NCBI GenBank assembly: GCA_913058335.1
Contig: CAJXPX010000004.1
Span: 62,001-126,000 of the forward strand
Origin: an uncultured Hyphomonadaceae bacterium
Lineage (GTDB): Bacteria; Pseudomonadota; Alphaproteobacteria; Caulobacterales; Maricaulaceae
Direction of reading: 5' to 3'
DNA: 64,000 nt
The notes below the pieces were generated by a model, which had not been told where the DNA came from, searched no databases, and was given only the letters and a program-made list of their open reading frames with translations. The position numbers and the translations under genes are program-made. This document shows positions 27,348 to 37,022 of this stretch, one piece after another; the stretch's first letter is position 1, and the number at the start of each line of letters is the position of its first letter.

Positions 27348-27648
27348 TTTTAAGTCAGCAAGTTTTGTTCAAATGCCCGGCATTCCCCAGTAAAGGGAAA
27401 AGGGAATTTAAATTTCCCTTATTTAGCGGAAACATCACGAATTTGTGTCCGAAATTTAAGAGTATAAAACACAATTACTACTGGAATTTGCCTTAAAGTG
27501 ATTTAAGTCAAAACCGTTAACGTTCGTATCGTTAATGATTTCAGGTTGGCTTTGGTCGGCCTTCCGTTTTTTTCTATGAGGATGAAAGAACGGTGTTGGC
27601 GACTGTGAAAAAGGTACAGTCGCATTAAATTTAATTACGGGACTTAAA
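27348..27648. other. 301-base non-coding gap between the WecG-type gene and the XRE regulator, rich in palindromes
   Basis: No open frame with coding character is visible. The gap holds AAGGGAA/TTCCCTT (27400-27420, 7-base loop), the palindrome CTTAAA-GTGA-TTTAAG (27492-27507), a CGTTAA direct repeat around GTTAACG (27515-27535) and the 8-bp inverted repeat GCGACTGT/ACAGTCGC (27599-27623). The first may terminate the upstream gene; the others sit where operators of the regulator would be expected. Confidence 0.7.
27599..27623 (+). promoter_or_regulatory. Perfect 8-bp inverted repeat before the XRE regulator gene
   Basis: GCGACTGT (27599-27606) and ACAGTCGC (27616-27623) are perfect inverted arms separated by nine bases (GAAAAAGGT), 25 bases before the ATG at 27649. 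Size and position suit either an operator for autoregulation or a leader hairpin. Confidence 0.55.
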
Positions 27649-27897
27649 ATGACCAATCCAAGAAACCCAAATCATATCGACCAACATATTGGCCGATATC
27701 TCCGGCAATTGAGAAAAGATGAGTCTATGACACAGACTGATTTAGCGGACGCCCTCGGAGTGACGTTTCAGCAAATTCAAAAATATGAACGCGGAACAAA
27801 CCGCATTTCCGCTAGTCGCCTATACGCGATTTGCCAAGTCTTTGATAAAATGCCGAATGACTTTTTTAATATTGAGGAGACATCTAAAGTTGCCTGA
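27649..27897 (+). CDS. Small XRE-family helix-turn-helix regulator
   Basis: 82 residues. Nearly the whole protein is one Cro/CI-type HTH: IGRYLRQLRKDESMTQTDLADALGVTFQQIQKYERGTNRISASRLYAICQVF, with the recognition helix at VTFQQIQKYERG. This arrangement is a common alphaproteobacterial short regulator, whose relatives control flagellar, stress or prophage functions; the target here is unknown. ACGGGA precedes the ATG at a good distance. It is convergent with the RDD gene and preceded by a palindrome-rich gap, so autoregulation is a reasonable guess. Confidence 0.92.
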   Translation: MTNPRNPNHIDQHIGRYLRQLRKDESMTQTDLADALGVTFQQIQKYERGTNRISASRLYAICQVFDKMPNDFFNIEETSKVA

Positions 27898-27908
27898 TTT
27901 AAGTTTCG

Positions 27909-28790
27909 CTACCGCGCATCAAATTTGTTTTTGCGCCTGACGCCCATAATTAAACGGGCTTCCAGCCGTTTTCTAAGAGCGCGATAATAGGCATTTAAAA
28001 AATCACCATCATTTTCTAGAGCCGATTTTTCCCACTTTATTTTCTTCCGAATTCGATCCGCAACCTCTTTCAAGGTAGCGGCTTTGTTCTTACGCAAGAC
28101 GGATTCAAGAACATGAAGTTCATGGATCCCATAAGCTTCGATCTGTTCCGTAGAAAATGAAAAAATTTGAACTTTCCTGCCGTCCTGTTTCGCCAGATCA
28201 CGACCTAAAAAGGGTCTGGGGGAGCGGACCACCCACGTGCCGGCGATCAAGTCTCCGGCTCGTAGGCGATCTTTATTGAATAAAGGGAAAAGCAAAAATA
28301 TTCCACTCCAGATCAAGCCCATCAGACCTATAAGTCCGTCAACATTTTCGGAATTAGACGCAAGAAAAGAAAGCGGTAAGAAAATTTCAATTTCACGTAA
28401 GGCATTTCGAGCAAATACGGCATTGGCAGACAGACGGGCCTGTCCAATAGCTGTATTGCGGGCGGCCACTCTGATTTTCATCAGCCGCTTACCGGGAGTA
28501 GCTGCTTTGGGTCCCATTTCGAAGGCAAGAAAATAGAAGCTCCGTAGAAACAGGGCAAAAACAATATAGAGACTGATAGCAACTTCTGGATTTACTGTCA
28601 TACCTGCCAGAACAAAGACAAGAAAACCAAGAAACAAAGCGAGATTGATGATAATCAGATCAATGACAATCGCGCCTATCCGAGCTCCCACATCGGCGAG
28701 CTGTATTTGAAGATCTATCCCCTCCGGGGTGATTAAACTCCGCCGGTCTGTTGATTTAATTTGGGCAGTATGTTGAATCCTATCGCTCAT
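27909..28790 (-). CDS. RDD family membrane protein
   Basis: 293 residues. The N-terminal part carries the RDD hallmark: an Arg-Asp pattern in LADVGARIGAIVIDLIIINLALFLGFL, then a second helix (SLYIVFALFLRSFYF) and a third with KAATPGKRLMKIRV (family: T-GK---GL-V). The third membrane helix is near 165-190 (LIGLMGLIWSGIFLLFPLF), followed by DRLRAGDLIAGTWVV. The last 90 residues are a basic, helical cytosolic tail. RDD proteins may be transporters or membrane scaffolds and often accompany MoxR/DUF58 clusters. It overlaps the SpoIIM gene by four bases and is the last gene of that operon. Confidence 0.9.
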   Translation of the reverse strand: MSDRIQHTAQIKSTDRRSLITPEGIDLQIQLADVGARIGAIVIDLIIINLALFLGFLVFVLAGMTVNPEVAISLYIVFALFLRSFYFLAFEMGPKAATPGKRLMKIRVAARNTAIGQARLSANAVFARNALREIEIFLPLSFLASNSENVDGLIGLMGLIWSGIFLLFPLFNKDRLRAGDLIAGTWVVRSPRPFLGRDLAKQDGRKVQIFSFSTEQIEAYGIHELHVLESVLRKNKAATLKEVADRIRKKIKWEKSALENDGDFLNAYYRALRKRLEARLIMGVRRKNKFDAR

Positions 28791-29842
28791 CGCGCCGTCA
28801 ATCCTTTAGGGCGGCGAGGAATATACAAATAAATCATCCAAAGAATGAACAGGCCGATGCCGAGACTATATCGGAGAAAATCCCCCGTTATAATTTGCCG
28901 GGCATAGCCCTCGAGCAATCCGGCGCACAATAGCATAAGAATGACACCAACCATTAAAAGGCCCGAGGTTCGTCCGGCCAAAGCAGCTGACTGCGTCCGC
29001 GAAAGCGACCCCGGAAAGGCAATCGCCCGGCCGATATGAAGACCCGCCCCGCCGGCTAGAATAATCGCAAAAATTTCGGTCGATCCGTGGATAATCAACC
29101 AGCCGCCAACTTCGTAGCCTAAATCTCGAGAGGCGAACAATCCGATAAATCCGCCAAGCATAAACCCTGTGCTCAGCATGAAAAAAATGGTTGGAAGACC
29201 AAAGGCAAACCCCAAGGCAAAGGCGAAAATCGCGACACGGGAATTATTGGAAAAAAGATAACTGGCGAATATTCCAAGCCCTGTTTTATCCTCTGGCCTA
29301 GTATAAAGAGTGTTTCGTAAGGCTTCGGTCGAGGCCGCAGGGGTGCGGTCGCCGGCAAGGCCCGCATCGACAAAACTATAAAACCAATCAGGATGACTTT
29401 GAACGAGTAAATAGGCTGCGATCGTCGAAATAAGAATGAGGAGGGCGGCTATTGCGGTATCTTTCCAGAGCCGCTGTGCTGCTAGGGGCCAATCCTGATT
29501 TAAAAAACTCATTATGCGTTTGCCAAGTCCGGACTGAGTTCCGTAGAGGCGGTAATAAGCGCGGGTACATAGACTTTCCAAATAGGCGATGACATTTTGA
29601 TCGAGTGAAGTGGCCCTAGCCACAGACAGAGCAGACAAAGCGCCTCGATAAAGTTTTGGCAGGTTTAGTATTTCTTGTGTGTCAAGACTACGGATGCCGC
29701 GCTTGTCCATTCGGTTTAGCAGCTCTTCCAGCTCAGACCATTGCGCCATACGCAGTTCTCTAAAACGTTCAGACTTTAAGGCCTGATCGGCAAGGCCCAT
29801 TTCAGCCAGAGAGGTTTTGATGGGGCTGAAGACTGTCATCAA
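28787..29842 (-). CDS. SpoIIM family (stage II sporulation protein M-like) membrane protein
   Basis: 351 residues. A cytosolic helical domain of about 110 residues leads into a five- or six-helix membrane part with the family blocks LFSNNSRVAIFAFALGFAFGLPTIFFMLSTGFMLGGFIGLFASRDLGYEVGGWLIIHGSTEIFAIILAGGAGLHIGRAIAFPG. In Gram-negatives the family has nothing to do with sporulation and occurs beside MoxR, DUF58 and RDD genes. It overlaps both neighbours by four bases, which implies translational coupling. Its role is unknown; an integral membrane partner of the DUF58/MoxR system is the natural inference. Confidence 0.9.
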   Translation of the reverse strand: MMTVFSPIKTSLAEMGLADQALKSERFRELRMAQWSELEELLNRMDKRGIRSLDTQEILNLPKLYRGALSALSVARATSLDQNVIAYLESLCTRAYYRLYGTQSGLGKRIMSFLNQDWPLAAQRLWKDTAIAALLILISTIAAYLLVQSHPDWFYSFVDAGLAGDRTPAASTEALRNTLYTRPEDKTGLGIFASYLFSNNSRVAIFAFALGFAFGLPTIFFMLSTGFMLGGFIGLFASRDLGYEVGGWLIIHGSTEIFAIILAGGAGLHIGRAIAFPGSLSRTQSAALAGRTSGLLMVGVILMLLCAGLLEGYARQIITGDFLRYSLGIGLFILWMIYLYIPRRPKGLTAR

Positions 29843-31227
29843 ATCGCGCCTCTGCGTTTTAAATCGAGATAACGGTTCACTACATCCGCGTTTAGCGTGT
29901 TAGGGTCGACGTCAATTACATCCACCCCCATACGGTAAAGCTTGGTCAAAACAACGTCTCGTTCCGACAATAGACTTTGGGCTATAACCGCCCGGCTAAT
30001 ATCATCCGCCGTGTGCGGCTCCAGCTGGGTCAGGGCGTTGAGGGGTTGATTGCGAAAGGCCACAAATAGAACGAGATGTTTTTTCACGAGGCGCGCTACC
30101 GTTTCGATCATTAATTCAGATTGAGTTGTATCAATAAAGTCGGTGAAAACGACAACAAGACTACGCCGTTTTAATTTCTGAGCCAGATAAGATAATCCAA
30201 AGGCATAATTGGTTTCTTCGTGCGAATAATCAATTTTTGACGTCTCACTTTGCAGCCTTGAAAATAGGGAGGTTCCGGAAACGGGCGGGGAAAACAGGGT
30301 GGGAGATTTGTTAAAACTATAAATGCCGACACGATCTCCCAGCTTCAAACTGACATAGCCCATTACGAGCGCCGCTGAGATAGCGCGGTCCAGCTTGGTC
30401 AAGCTCAGGCCCTTTTCATCGAGCATATCCTCACACATTAAATATCCGCTATCGAGAGCAAAGATGATATTATGATTGCGCTCCGTTCTGTATTCCCGCG
30501 CAAGCAAAGTATTATGCCGCGCGGAATGTTTCCAGTCGATGGCGCGCTTATCCATTCCGGGGAGAAACTCCGATAAAGCGTCGAATTCAGACCCTTCTCC
30601 GCGTAGGTTTTGAATTTTTTGCCCAAAGACTGCGTCTCGGGAGAAAAGGTCTATCGCAGCGTCCTTGACCAATTGCGTGTTCGGGACGATGGCAATTGAA
30701 TACTCTAACGGGTCACACCTTTGCATCCATATTAGTCTCAAGGGCCCTTGCCATCGGGACCAAAGCCGCTTGAGAATAGCCTCGCCCCTTCGTTTAGCGT
30801 GCGTTTTAAATAAAATTTGGGGCGCACCTTCATTGGCGCTAAAAGAGGCGGTCTCGGGTGTCACTTCCAAGCGGTCGTTCGAGGTTAGTTTAAACTCTGC
30901 CTTTCGCGGCAAGCGGCCTTTGAAGTCTGTGAATTCAAAAATTGCCATTTCATCTGAACCGATAAATTGGCGAGGGGAAGCTTTTAAGACCGGCTGCATA
31001 AACTTACTGGAAACTGCCAAGGTCGCGTCTAAAAGTACCAATCCCAATATGGCGGCGGCCCAGGCAGCCCCAATAGCCCACAGCTCAGGGAAAATAACTG
31101 CAATGAGTAAGGCGAAAGGCAATCCTAACGCCATAAGCCACACCGCACGCGATGTAGGATAGAGCGCGAAACGCGGCAAATTGGACTGTGTCCTCAAGTG
31201 ACTAACGCGGGGCTTCGGTCTGTTCAA
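29839..31227 (-). CDS. DUF58 domain-containing protein
   Basis: 462 residues. Two helices near the N-terminus ([42 protein letters not shown]) are followed by a beta-rich domain. The DUF58 core is [54 protein letters not shown], and then a von Willebrand factor A-like fold ([12 protein letters not shown]). The protein probably binds the inner membrane and partners with the MoxR ATPase encoded just upstream, whose 3' end overlaps its start by 26 bases. DUF58/MoxR pairs are thought to be metal-linked chaperone-type systems maturing envelope or periplasmic complexes. No sign of truncation. Confidence 0.92.
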   Translation of the reverse strand: MNRPKPRVSHLRTQSNLPRFALYPTSRAVWLMALGLPFALLIAVIFPELWAIGAAWAAAILGLVLLDATLAVSSKFMQPVLKASPRQFIGSDEMAIFEFTDFKGRLPRKAEFKLTSNDRLEVTPETASFSANEGAPQILFKTHAKRRGEAILKRLWSRWQGPLRLIWMQRCDPLEYSIAIVPNTQLVKDAAIDLFSRDAVFGQKIQNLRGEGSEFDALSEFLPGMDKRAIDWKHSARHNTLLAREYRTERNHNIIFALDSGYLMCEDMLDEKGLSLTKLDRAISAALVMGYVSLKLGDRVGIYSFNKSPTLFSPPVSGTSLFSRLQSETSKIDYSHEETNYAFGLSYLAQKLKRRSLVVVFTDFIDTTQSELMIETVARLVKKHLVLFVAFRNQPLNALTQLEPHTADDISRAVIAQSLLSERDVVLTKLYRMGVDVIDVDPNTLNADVVNRYLDLKRRGAI

Positions 31228-32167
31228 TAACGGCGGTAATCACCGCGTCTGCGCTGCGCCCTTCAATTTCTGCTGTCGGGGAAAGGATAGCGCGATGGCG
31301 CAAAGCTGGGAGCGCGATGGCTTTTACATCATCGGGAATAACGAAATCACGCCCATTTAGCGCAGCTTGCGCCCTTGACGCTATCGCAATCATGGCGGCG
31401 GCTCGAGGTGAAGCCCCTGTTTCAAACAATGGATTGGTGCGCGTGCCGCGAACCAAATCAACAATGTAATGCGTAATGTCTTCGCCAAGCCTGATCTCGG
31501 GTATAACCGCTTTGGCCGCTTTAATGGAAGCAGCTGTGGCAATAGGTTTTACGCCGAGTGAGTTGAGATCCGGTGTTCCGCTCCGTGATCCGTGGCGCTG
31601 AATAATTTCTATTTCTTCGTCCCTATTCGGGTAGTCGAGAACATGTTTGAAAAGAAATCGGTCGAGCTGCGCTTCAGGGAGAGGGTAGGTTCCTTGCTGC
31701 TCAATCGGGTTTTGCGTGGCGATTACCATGAAATTCTTCCCAAGCGTATGGGCTGTGCCGTCTATTGTGACTTGGTGTTCCTGCATGGCCTCCAAAAGAG
31801 CGGCCTGTGTTTTGGGCGGCGTCCGGTTGATTTCATCCGCTAAAAGCAGGTCGCAAAATATCGGGCCTTTAATGAGTGAAAATTCTGATGTCTGGAAATT
31901 AAATAAATTTGTTCCGATAAGGTCGCCGGGTAATAAATCTGGCGTGAATTGAATGCGGCCAAAATCAAGTTTCATCGCATAAGAAAACACTTGGGCCAGA
32001 AAAGTCTTAGCCGTCCCGGGGACGCCCTCCAGAAGAATATGCCCCCCCGATAAAAGGGAAACCAACATCAAATCAATTGTTTCTTTTTGTCCGATAATGG
32101 CTTTGGAAATTTGTGCGCGGAGCTTTTCAGCCAAGTTTTCCACGGCGTCTAACTTGATATCACTCAT
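31202..32167 (-). CDS. MoxR-type AAA+ ATPase
   Basis: 321 residues from the ATG at 32165-32167, which overlaps the DUF4350 stop by four bases (ATGA). Walker A is GVPGTAKT, Walker B is LLLADEIN, sensor 1 is ATQNP, and the arginine finger region is [13 protein letters not shown]. The C-terminal lid shows [43 protein letters not shown]. MoxR ATPases remodel substrate complexes together with a von Willebrand A-domain partner, here most likely the DUF58 protein. Gene order (DUF4129, DUF4350, MoxR, DUF58, SpoIIM, RDD) is a recurrent cluster in proteobacteria and actinobacteria. Confidence 0.95.
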   Translation of the reverse strand: MSDIKLDAVENLAEKLRAQISKAIIGQKETIDLMLVSLLSGGHILLEGVPGTAKTFLAQVFSYAMKLDFGRIQFTPDLLPGDLIGTNLFNFQTSEFSLIKGPIFCDLLLADEINRTPPKTQAALLEAMQEHQVTIDGTAHTLGKNFMVIATQNPIEQQGTYPLPEAQLDRFLFKHVLDYPNRDEEIEIIQRHGSRSGTPDLNSLGVKPIATAASIKAAKAVIPEIRLGEDITHYIVDLVRGTRTNPLFETGASPRAAAMIAIASRAQAALNGRDFVIPDDVKAIALPALRHRAILSPTAEIEGRSADAVITAVIEQTEAPR

Positions 32168-33438
32168 GAAATAATTTCCCTTTTCCAATCCTGTAAGGCT
32201 GTCGCCACTTTCAGCATATCATGTCGAGTTGTGACGGATTTCGCCTGTTTGTTAAGCTCAGCAAATGTGGGGCTCAGAGCTTTCTTGGTTTCGCGTCTAT
32301 TCAAAGCTTCTTGGTGACGCGTCCCTTCATTTCCGGGGAGATGAAGGCTTTTTATAGCTTGTTGCCTGATAAGCATTGCGTAATCTCTGCTCACTCTTGT
32401 CTCGCGTCGAGCTATAGCTAAGAAGTCAGCGGTGGTACGTGTTAGGGACTGGGGGCCCATTTGAAAGTCCTCGCCAAAATCCTCGGCGTGGCCGCGCTTA
32501 GCATCTCCAAAACGAAGAAACGCCTGCCAAGCGATTAACCCCGACATTACAATTATCAAAAATGTAACGCCCAAAAAAGGAGGTTGAGTAAAAACTTTAA
32601 TCATATTCCGGCGTCCGCCTATTCCGTGAAGGGCGAGGTCGAAAACGAAATTATCCGTCTGTTCGCGCTCGGATAGATAGGAGAGTGTATCATAAGCAAA
32701 CCGCGCGCCGGAACGCGTTTTCAAACCGGAAGTATTTAATAGGTCAGGGTCAGACAAAATATAACTTTGTGACTTTTTAAGCTTAGCCAAGAGGACATCA
32801 CCGGACTCTGTGGTAATGACGGCCTCTAATTCTGAGCCAGAGACTGTCTGGAGCCTAGGAATCCGATTGGTATAGATAGCGCCTGTTTCTGCCAATGTTA
32901 GGCGATAGGATTTTGCAAGAGTTTCGTCCTGTTCGTCTGCTTGGAAGATATTTATGTTTCCTGCAAAGGCTTCCAGATTAGAGGAGAGATTGTCGGGGCT
33001 TAGGACTTCGCTGTAAGGGGCCTTTCGGACCCAGCCTGTCATTTTTGGAACAGCCGTTACATTCCATTTAGGTAGGATAATCAGCTTAGCTGAGTCAGGG
33101 TTCAATTCGTCAAGGATGTCGGTTTGGAATGCAGAAGTCAGGGTGTAAATCCGAAGGCTATTACGGCTAATGTGCGTAGCTTCATTTGGGTCAAGAGAGG
33201 TGGTCTGACCGGTCTCATCCAGTAAAGTTTTCAAGCCGGAAAATCCGATTGCCGAATTAGATATTGCATGGGCTTGGCCATTATTCTTATCGCGTATATC
33301 ATCGGCATATCCCATTAAGCCCATAAGAGCCGTGAATGAAAACAGTCCAATCAGAACAAGGCCGATAATTAGGCCCGTACTCATTAATCCTGATTCACTT
33401 ACCGTTTCACGTCTTTGTGGGTTTGCCGCAATCTTCAT
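32164..33438 (-). CDS. DUF4350 domain-containing membrane-anchored protein
   Basis: 424 residues. One helix near the N-terminus ([23 protein letters not shown]), a large extracytoplasmic part of about 230 residues with the DUF4350 pattern ([37 protein letters not shown]), a second helix ([26 protein letters not shown]) and a cytosolic helical tail. The domain resembles a GATase-like or thioredoxin-like fold in the family. Role unknown; its position between DUF4129 and MoxR, with four-base overlaps on both sides, ties it to the MoxR/DUF58 system. Confidence 0.88.
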   Translation of the reverse strand: MKIAANPQRRETVSESGLMSTGLIIGLVLIGLFSFTALMGLMGYADDIRDKNNGQAHAISNSAIGFSGLKTLLDETGQTTSLDPNEATHISRNSLRIYTLTSAFQTDILDELNPDSAKLIILPKWNVTAVPKMTGWVRKAPYSEVLSPDNLSSNLEAFAGNINIFQADEQDETLAKSYRLTLAETGAIYTNRIPRLQTVSGSELEAVITTESGDVLLAKLKKSQSYILSDPDLLNTSGLKTRSGARFAYDTLSYLSEREQTDNFVFDLALHGIGGRRNMIKVFTQPPFLGVTFLIIVMSGLIAWQAFLRFGDAKRGHAEDFGEDFQMGPQSLTRTTADFLAIARRETRVSRDYAMLIRQQAIKSLHLPGNEGTRHQEALNRRETKKALSPTFAELNKQAKSVTTRHDMLKVATALQDWKREIIS

Positions 33439-34217
33439 ACTGCCGACCCCTCGACTATGCGAGGCATTTCACCCGATGGTTCCGGAACCGCAAATTGGGC
33501 GTAGGCTTCCCGACAACGTAAGAACGCCGCCTTACCCAATATGCGTCCCCCGAAATGCGACCTTTCCACTTCAGCAGCAATAAGAGAAAATGCAGTCCGG
33601 GTTTCCGGCGTCAATTCAGACAAACCGGCAATTTCCCGCGAGGTATAAGAACGGCGTATGACATTCGGCCTCGCAATAGTGATATCCTGAATAGATCGAT
33701 AAAGAAGTTGATGAACCGCTTCGGCGTATTGACCTTTATCGGCTAAAGCATCGACAGAGGCTAATAAAATTTGCGCTCTGACTTCCGATGGGCGGTAGAG
33801 GGAAGAGGTCGCCTTGCTTTTCTTTTCACGGTTAAGCCTATAGCGACGAAATCCCCAAACGGCCTTTCCTATGATGAACAAAAGAAGGCTAATTCCAAGG
33901 GTAATAAAGACCCAAAACAAGATTTTAAAAACCGGGAGTAGCTTTCCTAGAAATTTGAAGATGGGTTCCAAAAACCTTTCTAACCAATCCAGTTTTGGCT
34001 CAGGCGGCGCCTCTGCCAACTCAAATTGGAGCTGATCTTGGGATTTAAGTTTGCGGAAGGCTTTGTCAAACCGTCTGTCCGAAACATTTGGCGTTTCAGT
34101 AACCGCCTCTGATTGAAAATGCGTCATTTCGGAGGGCGCCGTTTGGCCCATAACAGCCCCTGCCATGACTAATGCCGCGCAGAGCGAGATAAAACCTATC
34201 AACCCCCGGGCCGTCAA
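33435..34217 (-). CDS. DUF4129 domain-containing membrane protein
   Basis: 260 residues. A signal-like N-terminal helix ends near GAVMGQ, a second helix is at about 95-120 (FKILFWVFITLGISLLLFIIGKAVWG), and the C-terminal DUF4129 domain reads ALADKGQYAEAVHQLLYRSIQDITIARPNVIRRSYTSREIAGLSELTPETRTAFSLIAAEVERSHFGG, ending before a short tail. The domain is a helical repeat-like module placed on the cytosolic side; many members occur with transglutaminase-like or MoxR genes. It is the first gene of the six-gene MoxR/DUF58 run and begins seven bases after the ZntB-like stop, so it may share the longer transcript. Confidence 0.88.
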   Translation of the reverse strand: MTARGLIGFISLCAALVMAGAVMGQTAPSEMTHFQSEAVTETPNVSDRRFDKAFRKLKSQDQLQFELAEAPPEPKLDWLERFLEPIFKFLGKLLPVFKILFWVFITLGISLLLFIIGKAVWGFRRYRLNREKKSKATSSLYRPSEVRAQILLASVDALADKGQYAEAVHQLLYRSIQDITIARPNVIRRSYTSREIAGLSELTPETRTAFSLIAAEVERSHFGGRILGKAAFLRCREAYAQFAVPEPSGEMPRIVEGSAV

Positions 34218-34223
34218 ACTTGG

Positions 34224-35192
34224 CTATATCCATTTCATGATACGGAAAATTAAGAGTTGCACAGCCCCGATGCCCAAGACAATAGCCGTTACATACCAAA
34301 ATCCCATATCGGTCTCGACCCAGGGCATACCTCCGACATTTATGCCCATCATCCCTGAAACTAGCCCTAGAGGCAGAAAGATCGCTGCCACTACGGAAAG
34401 GATCATCATATTGCGATTCATTTCCTCGGCCCGCATATCCGTCAATTGGTCTTTTACAATAGCGCATCGTTCTCTGACGGCTTCGAGCTCTTCAGTTATT
34501 CGCGTCGCCTGATCTGCAGCGTCCCGCAACCGCAATTGATCATCAGAAGAAATCCAATGTAAGGATTGGGCTGATAAGACATTCAAAGCATCCCGTTGCG
34601 GGGCCAGATAGCGGCGTAGAATTATAGCTTGTCTTCGTATCTCTGAAACCTGAGTGGCGGCGTCCTCATCTCTGTCTGCATCTAACATTTCCTCGAGTGT
34701 ATCTATCTGTTCGTTTAAATCCGTGATGGTCGGGGCCATTCTGTCAGATAGGGCTAAGGCGTAACCTGCTATAAAGCCTCCGGGAGTCGGAGAGACTTTT
34801 TGATTTTGCAACTGCCGAACCCGATCTTCCGTTGCTTTCAAAACACGCCCGCAGACGGTGATAACCCGATTGTCTTGGGCGAAAAACCGAAGAGGTATCA
34901 TGTCTTCAGGTTCTGCACCGGGGTTTAAATTTATACCCCTTAGATTGATAAGGGCGTCGGTGCCCCGAATAATGGTTCGGGGCCGGCTGTCTTCGGCGAG
35001 GAGGGTGCGGGTGGCGACATCATCCACCATTTTATCGTCATTAAGACACTGCCGGGTTTGAGGGTTTCTACGGTCAAAATGCAACCAGATGAAACCGCCG
35101 CCCTCTTCGGGGGCTGGGGGAATTTTATCTACAGGTAGCTGAGTAGCCTGACCCGTTTTATCAATGTGAAATGCGTAGAGGAGGCAATCCAT
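34224..35192 (-). CDS. ZntB/CorA family divalent-cation transporter
   Basis: 322 residues from the ATG at 35190-35192, which has AAAGGAAC at ribosome-binding distance; the longer frame is not needed. The large cytosolic domain is followed by a long stalk helix and two membrane helices at the end (MMILSVVAAIFLPLGLVSGMMGINVGG and FWYVTAIVLGIGAVQLLIF). The loop between them reads GINVGG, as in the ZntB branch, instead of the GMN of magnesium-transporting CorA. ZntB proteins move zinc, probably inward with protons. The protein ends with a basic residue cluster after the last helix, as in the family. Confidence 0.9.
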   Translation of the reverse strand: MDCLLYAFHIDKTGQATQLPVDKIPPAPEEGGGFIWLHFDRRNPQTRQCLNDDKMVDDVATRTLLAEDSRPRTIIRGTDALINLRGINLNPGAEPEDMIPLRFFAQDNRVITVCGRVLKATEDRVRQLQNQKVSPTPGGFIAGYALALSDRMAPTITDLNEQIDTLEEMLDADRDEDAATQVSEIRRQAIILRRYLAPQRDALNVLSAQSLHWISSDDQLRLRDAADQATRITEELEAVRERCAIVKDQLTDMRAEEMNRNMMILSVVAAIFLPLGLVSGMMGINVGGMPWVETDMGFWYVTAIVLGIGAVQLLIFRIMKWI

Positions 35193-35245
35193 AAATTCGT
35201 TCCTTTCTTGCACTTTAGGCGGGTAATAAACCTCGTCAAGCAATG

Positions 35246-37006
35246 TTAACGGGGTACATCATTAATTAACTTTGCCGACATTAATCCCCTTAATGAATTT
35301 CCGACAAACAGCTGTTGGGATGATATAAGACGCGCGAGAGAAATTGTCTCTTCAATGGCTTTCCCTTGAGTTATTAACTCTGCGCGTAATATTCCAGGTA
35401 ATACTCCTGGTAAGGGGGGCGTAATTAATTTGTCATTTTCTTGAATAAATAATGAAGTAAAGCTGCCCTCCCTCAGTTTGTTTTCCTTATCAAGGAAAAG
35501 AACTTCATCACATCCGGTTAAAGTCTGTAATCTTTTCCTTTCCCCGTCATAGAAATTTCGGGAGTCGATCTTGTGATTTGTAACTTGGCGCTGCGGGGTG
35601 AGAGCATATTGCGATAAGGATAGTTTTAGCGGTTGGATTAAATCGTGCAGGGGAGCTGCAACAACATTAATACCAGACGAATGATTATAGGAAAGCCTGA
35701 CGCGGTGTGGCGTCTGGCTTCCTTCAAAGTCCTGACTTTCCAGCACGCGGTCTATTTCGGCCGAAGATAGCTGAACATGGAACGCTTCCGCGGCTTTTAG
35801 AAACCTTTTCCTATGCTCCTCTAATCGACAATAGCCGGACACGGGGTCCCAACGAAAAGTTTCGAAAAATCCATTTTGAGGGGGGGTGAGGATGCGCGCC
35901 TTAAGGAGGCATTCTTGATATTCATCTGTCGCTTTACTATCCAAAACGATGCCGCTTCCCACGCCATATTGAATTTTGTTTCCTGACTTTTGCAAGGTTC
36001 GGATAGACACGTTGAAACATGCGTCCCCATTGGGAGAAATATACCCAATAGACCCGCAATAGGGGCCACGAGCTTTACCCTCCAATTCCTGAATTATTTC
36101 CATGGCCCGTATTTTAGGAGCGCCCGTAATAGAGCCGCAAGGAAATAGCCCTGTGAAAATCTCTCGCCAGTTTTTGACTTCCGCGAGAAGGCCTTCAATT
36201 TGTGACGTCATTTGATGAAGGGTTGGGTAAGTCTCCAAAGTGAAGAGTTCCGGGACGGTCACGCTTCCCGGCTCGCAGAGACGGGAAAGGTCATTGCGCA
36301 ATAAATCCACAATCATCAGGTTTTCCGCCTGTGACTTCGGCTCCGCTCGCATTTCCTGTAGCAGAGCAAGATCGGATGTCGCATCGACTAATCTGGGCCT
36401 TGTGCCTTTCATGGGGCGCATTCGCATAAGTTGGTCATTTTTTTCGAAAAATAACTCAGGAGAGAAGCTTATAATTTCCGCGCCGCCTAAACTCACAATC
36501 CCGCCATATCGGCCGGGCTGAGAGCGGCGAAAGGCTGCATAAAGGTCGGGCGCTGAAGCCTTGCTTTTACCTGCCATTGGAAATGTAAGATTGACCTGAT
36601 AAACATCACCATCCTTTAGATATTTCTGAATTTTATCAAAGTGCTGTGTATATTCTTCGAGTGACCATAGTGGAGACAAAGCAAGGTCTGGAGGGTGAGC
36701 GGTGTAAAGGTAGTCACCGGGGGCTTCAGAGGGAGAACCGCCAAAAACGCCTAGCGTGAGAAGCGGCATATTTTCATCCTGCCACAAAGACCGTAAGCTA
36801 GGCTCTAAAATATACCCAAGTTCATATGACAAAAACCCCGCAAGATAATGGCCTGCTTTTTGATATTTATCTATGGCTTGAAACGCGGCGTCGAGTTCAT
36901 CCGGATGGTTTGCTTGAATAATATCAATAGGATCAGAAAAAAAACGTGTAACTCCGGTTATTTGATCGTCCAGCAGGACATAGGGGGTCTGGGAATCAAA
37001 TGTCAT
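35246..37006 (-). CDS. pabB: Aminodeoxychorismate synthase component I fused to 4-amino-4-deoxychorismate lyase (PabB-PabC)
   Basis: About 586 residues from the ATG at 37004-37006; the longer frame starts inside the preceding pxpC. Residues 1-370 form the chorismate-binding PabB domain with GDVYQVNLTFP, the catalytic-lysine motif MRPMKGTRPR, DLLRNDLSRLCEPGSV, FPCGSITGAPKIRAMEII and GPYCGSIGYI. The rest is a class IV PLP enzyme with NHKIDSRNFYDGERKR (PLP lysine) and EVLFLDKENKLREGSFTSLFI. Together they convert chorismate plus ammonia to p-aminobenzoate for folate. The glutamine amidotransferase subunit PabA is not in the window. It follows pxpC by 16 bases, an unusual partner for a folate gene. 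Confidence 0.93.
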   Translation of the reverse strand: MTFDSQTPYVLLDDQITGVTRFFSDPIDIIQANHPDELDAAFQAIDKYQKAGHYLAGFLSYELGYILEPSLRSLWQDENMPLLTLGVFGGSPSEAPGDYLYTAHPPDLALSPLWSLEEYTQHFDKIQKYLKDGDVYQVNLTFPMAGKSKASAPDLYAAFRRSQPGRYGGIVSLGGAEIISFSPELFFEKNDQLMRMRPMKGTRPRLVDATSDLALLQEMRAEPKSQAENLMIVDLLRNDLSRLCEPGSVTVPELFTLETYPTLHQMTSQIEGLLAEVKNWREIFTGLFPCGSITGAPKIRAMEIIQELEGKARGPYCGSIGYISPNGDACFNVSIRTLQKSGNKIQYGVGSGIVLDSKATDEYQECLLKARILTPPQNGFFETFRWDPVSGYCRLEEHRKRFLKAAEAFHVQLSSAEIDRVLESQDFEGSQTPHRVRLSYNHSSGINVVAAPLHDLIQPLKLSLSQYALTPQRQVTNHKIDSRNFYDGERKRLQTLTGCDEVLFLDKENKLREGSFTSLFIQENDKLITPPLPGVLPGILRAELITQGKAIEETISLARLISSQQLFVGNSLRGLMSAKLINDVPR

Positions 37007-37022
37007 GGCGTATGGGAAAGCC

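Noticed and set aside
27493-27506. A CtrA binding site
   Set aside because: TTAA boxes are spaced by six bases, not the seven of the consensus.
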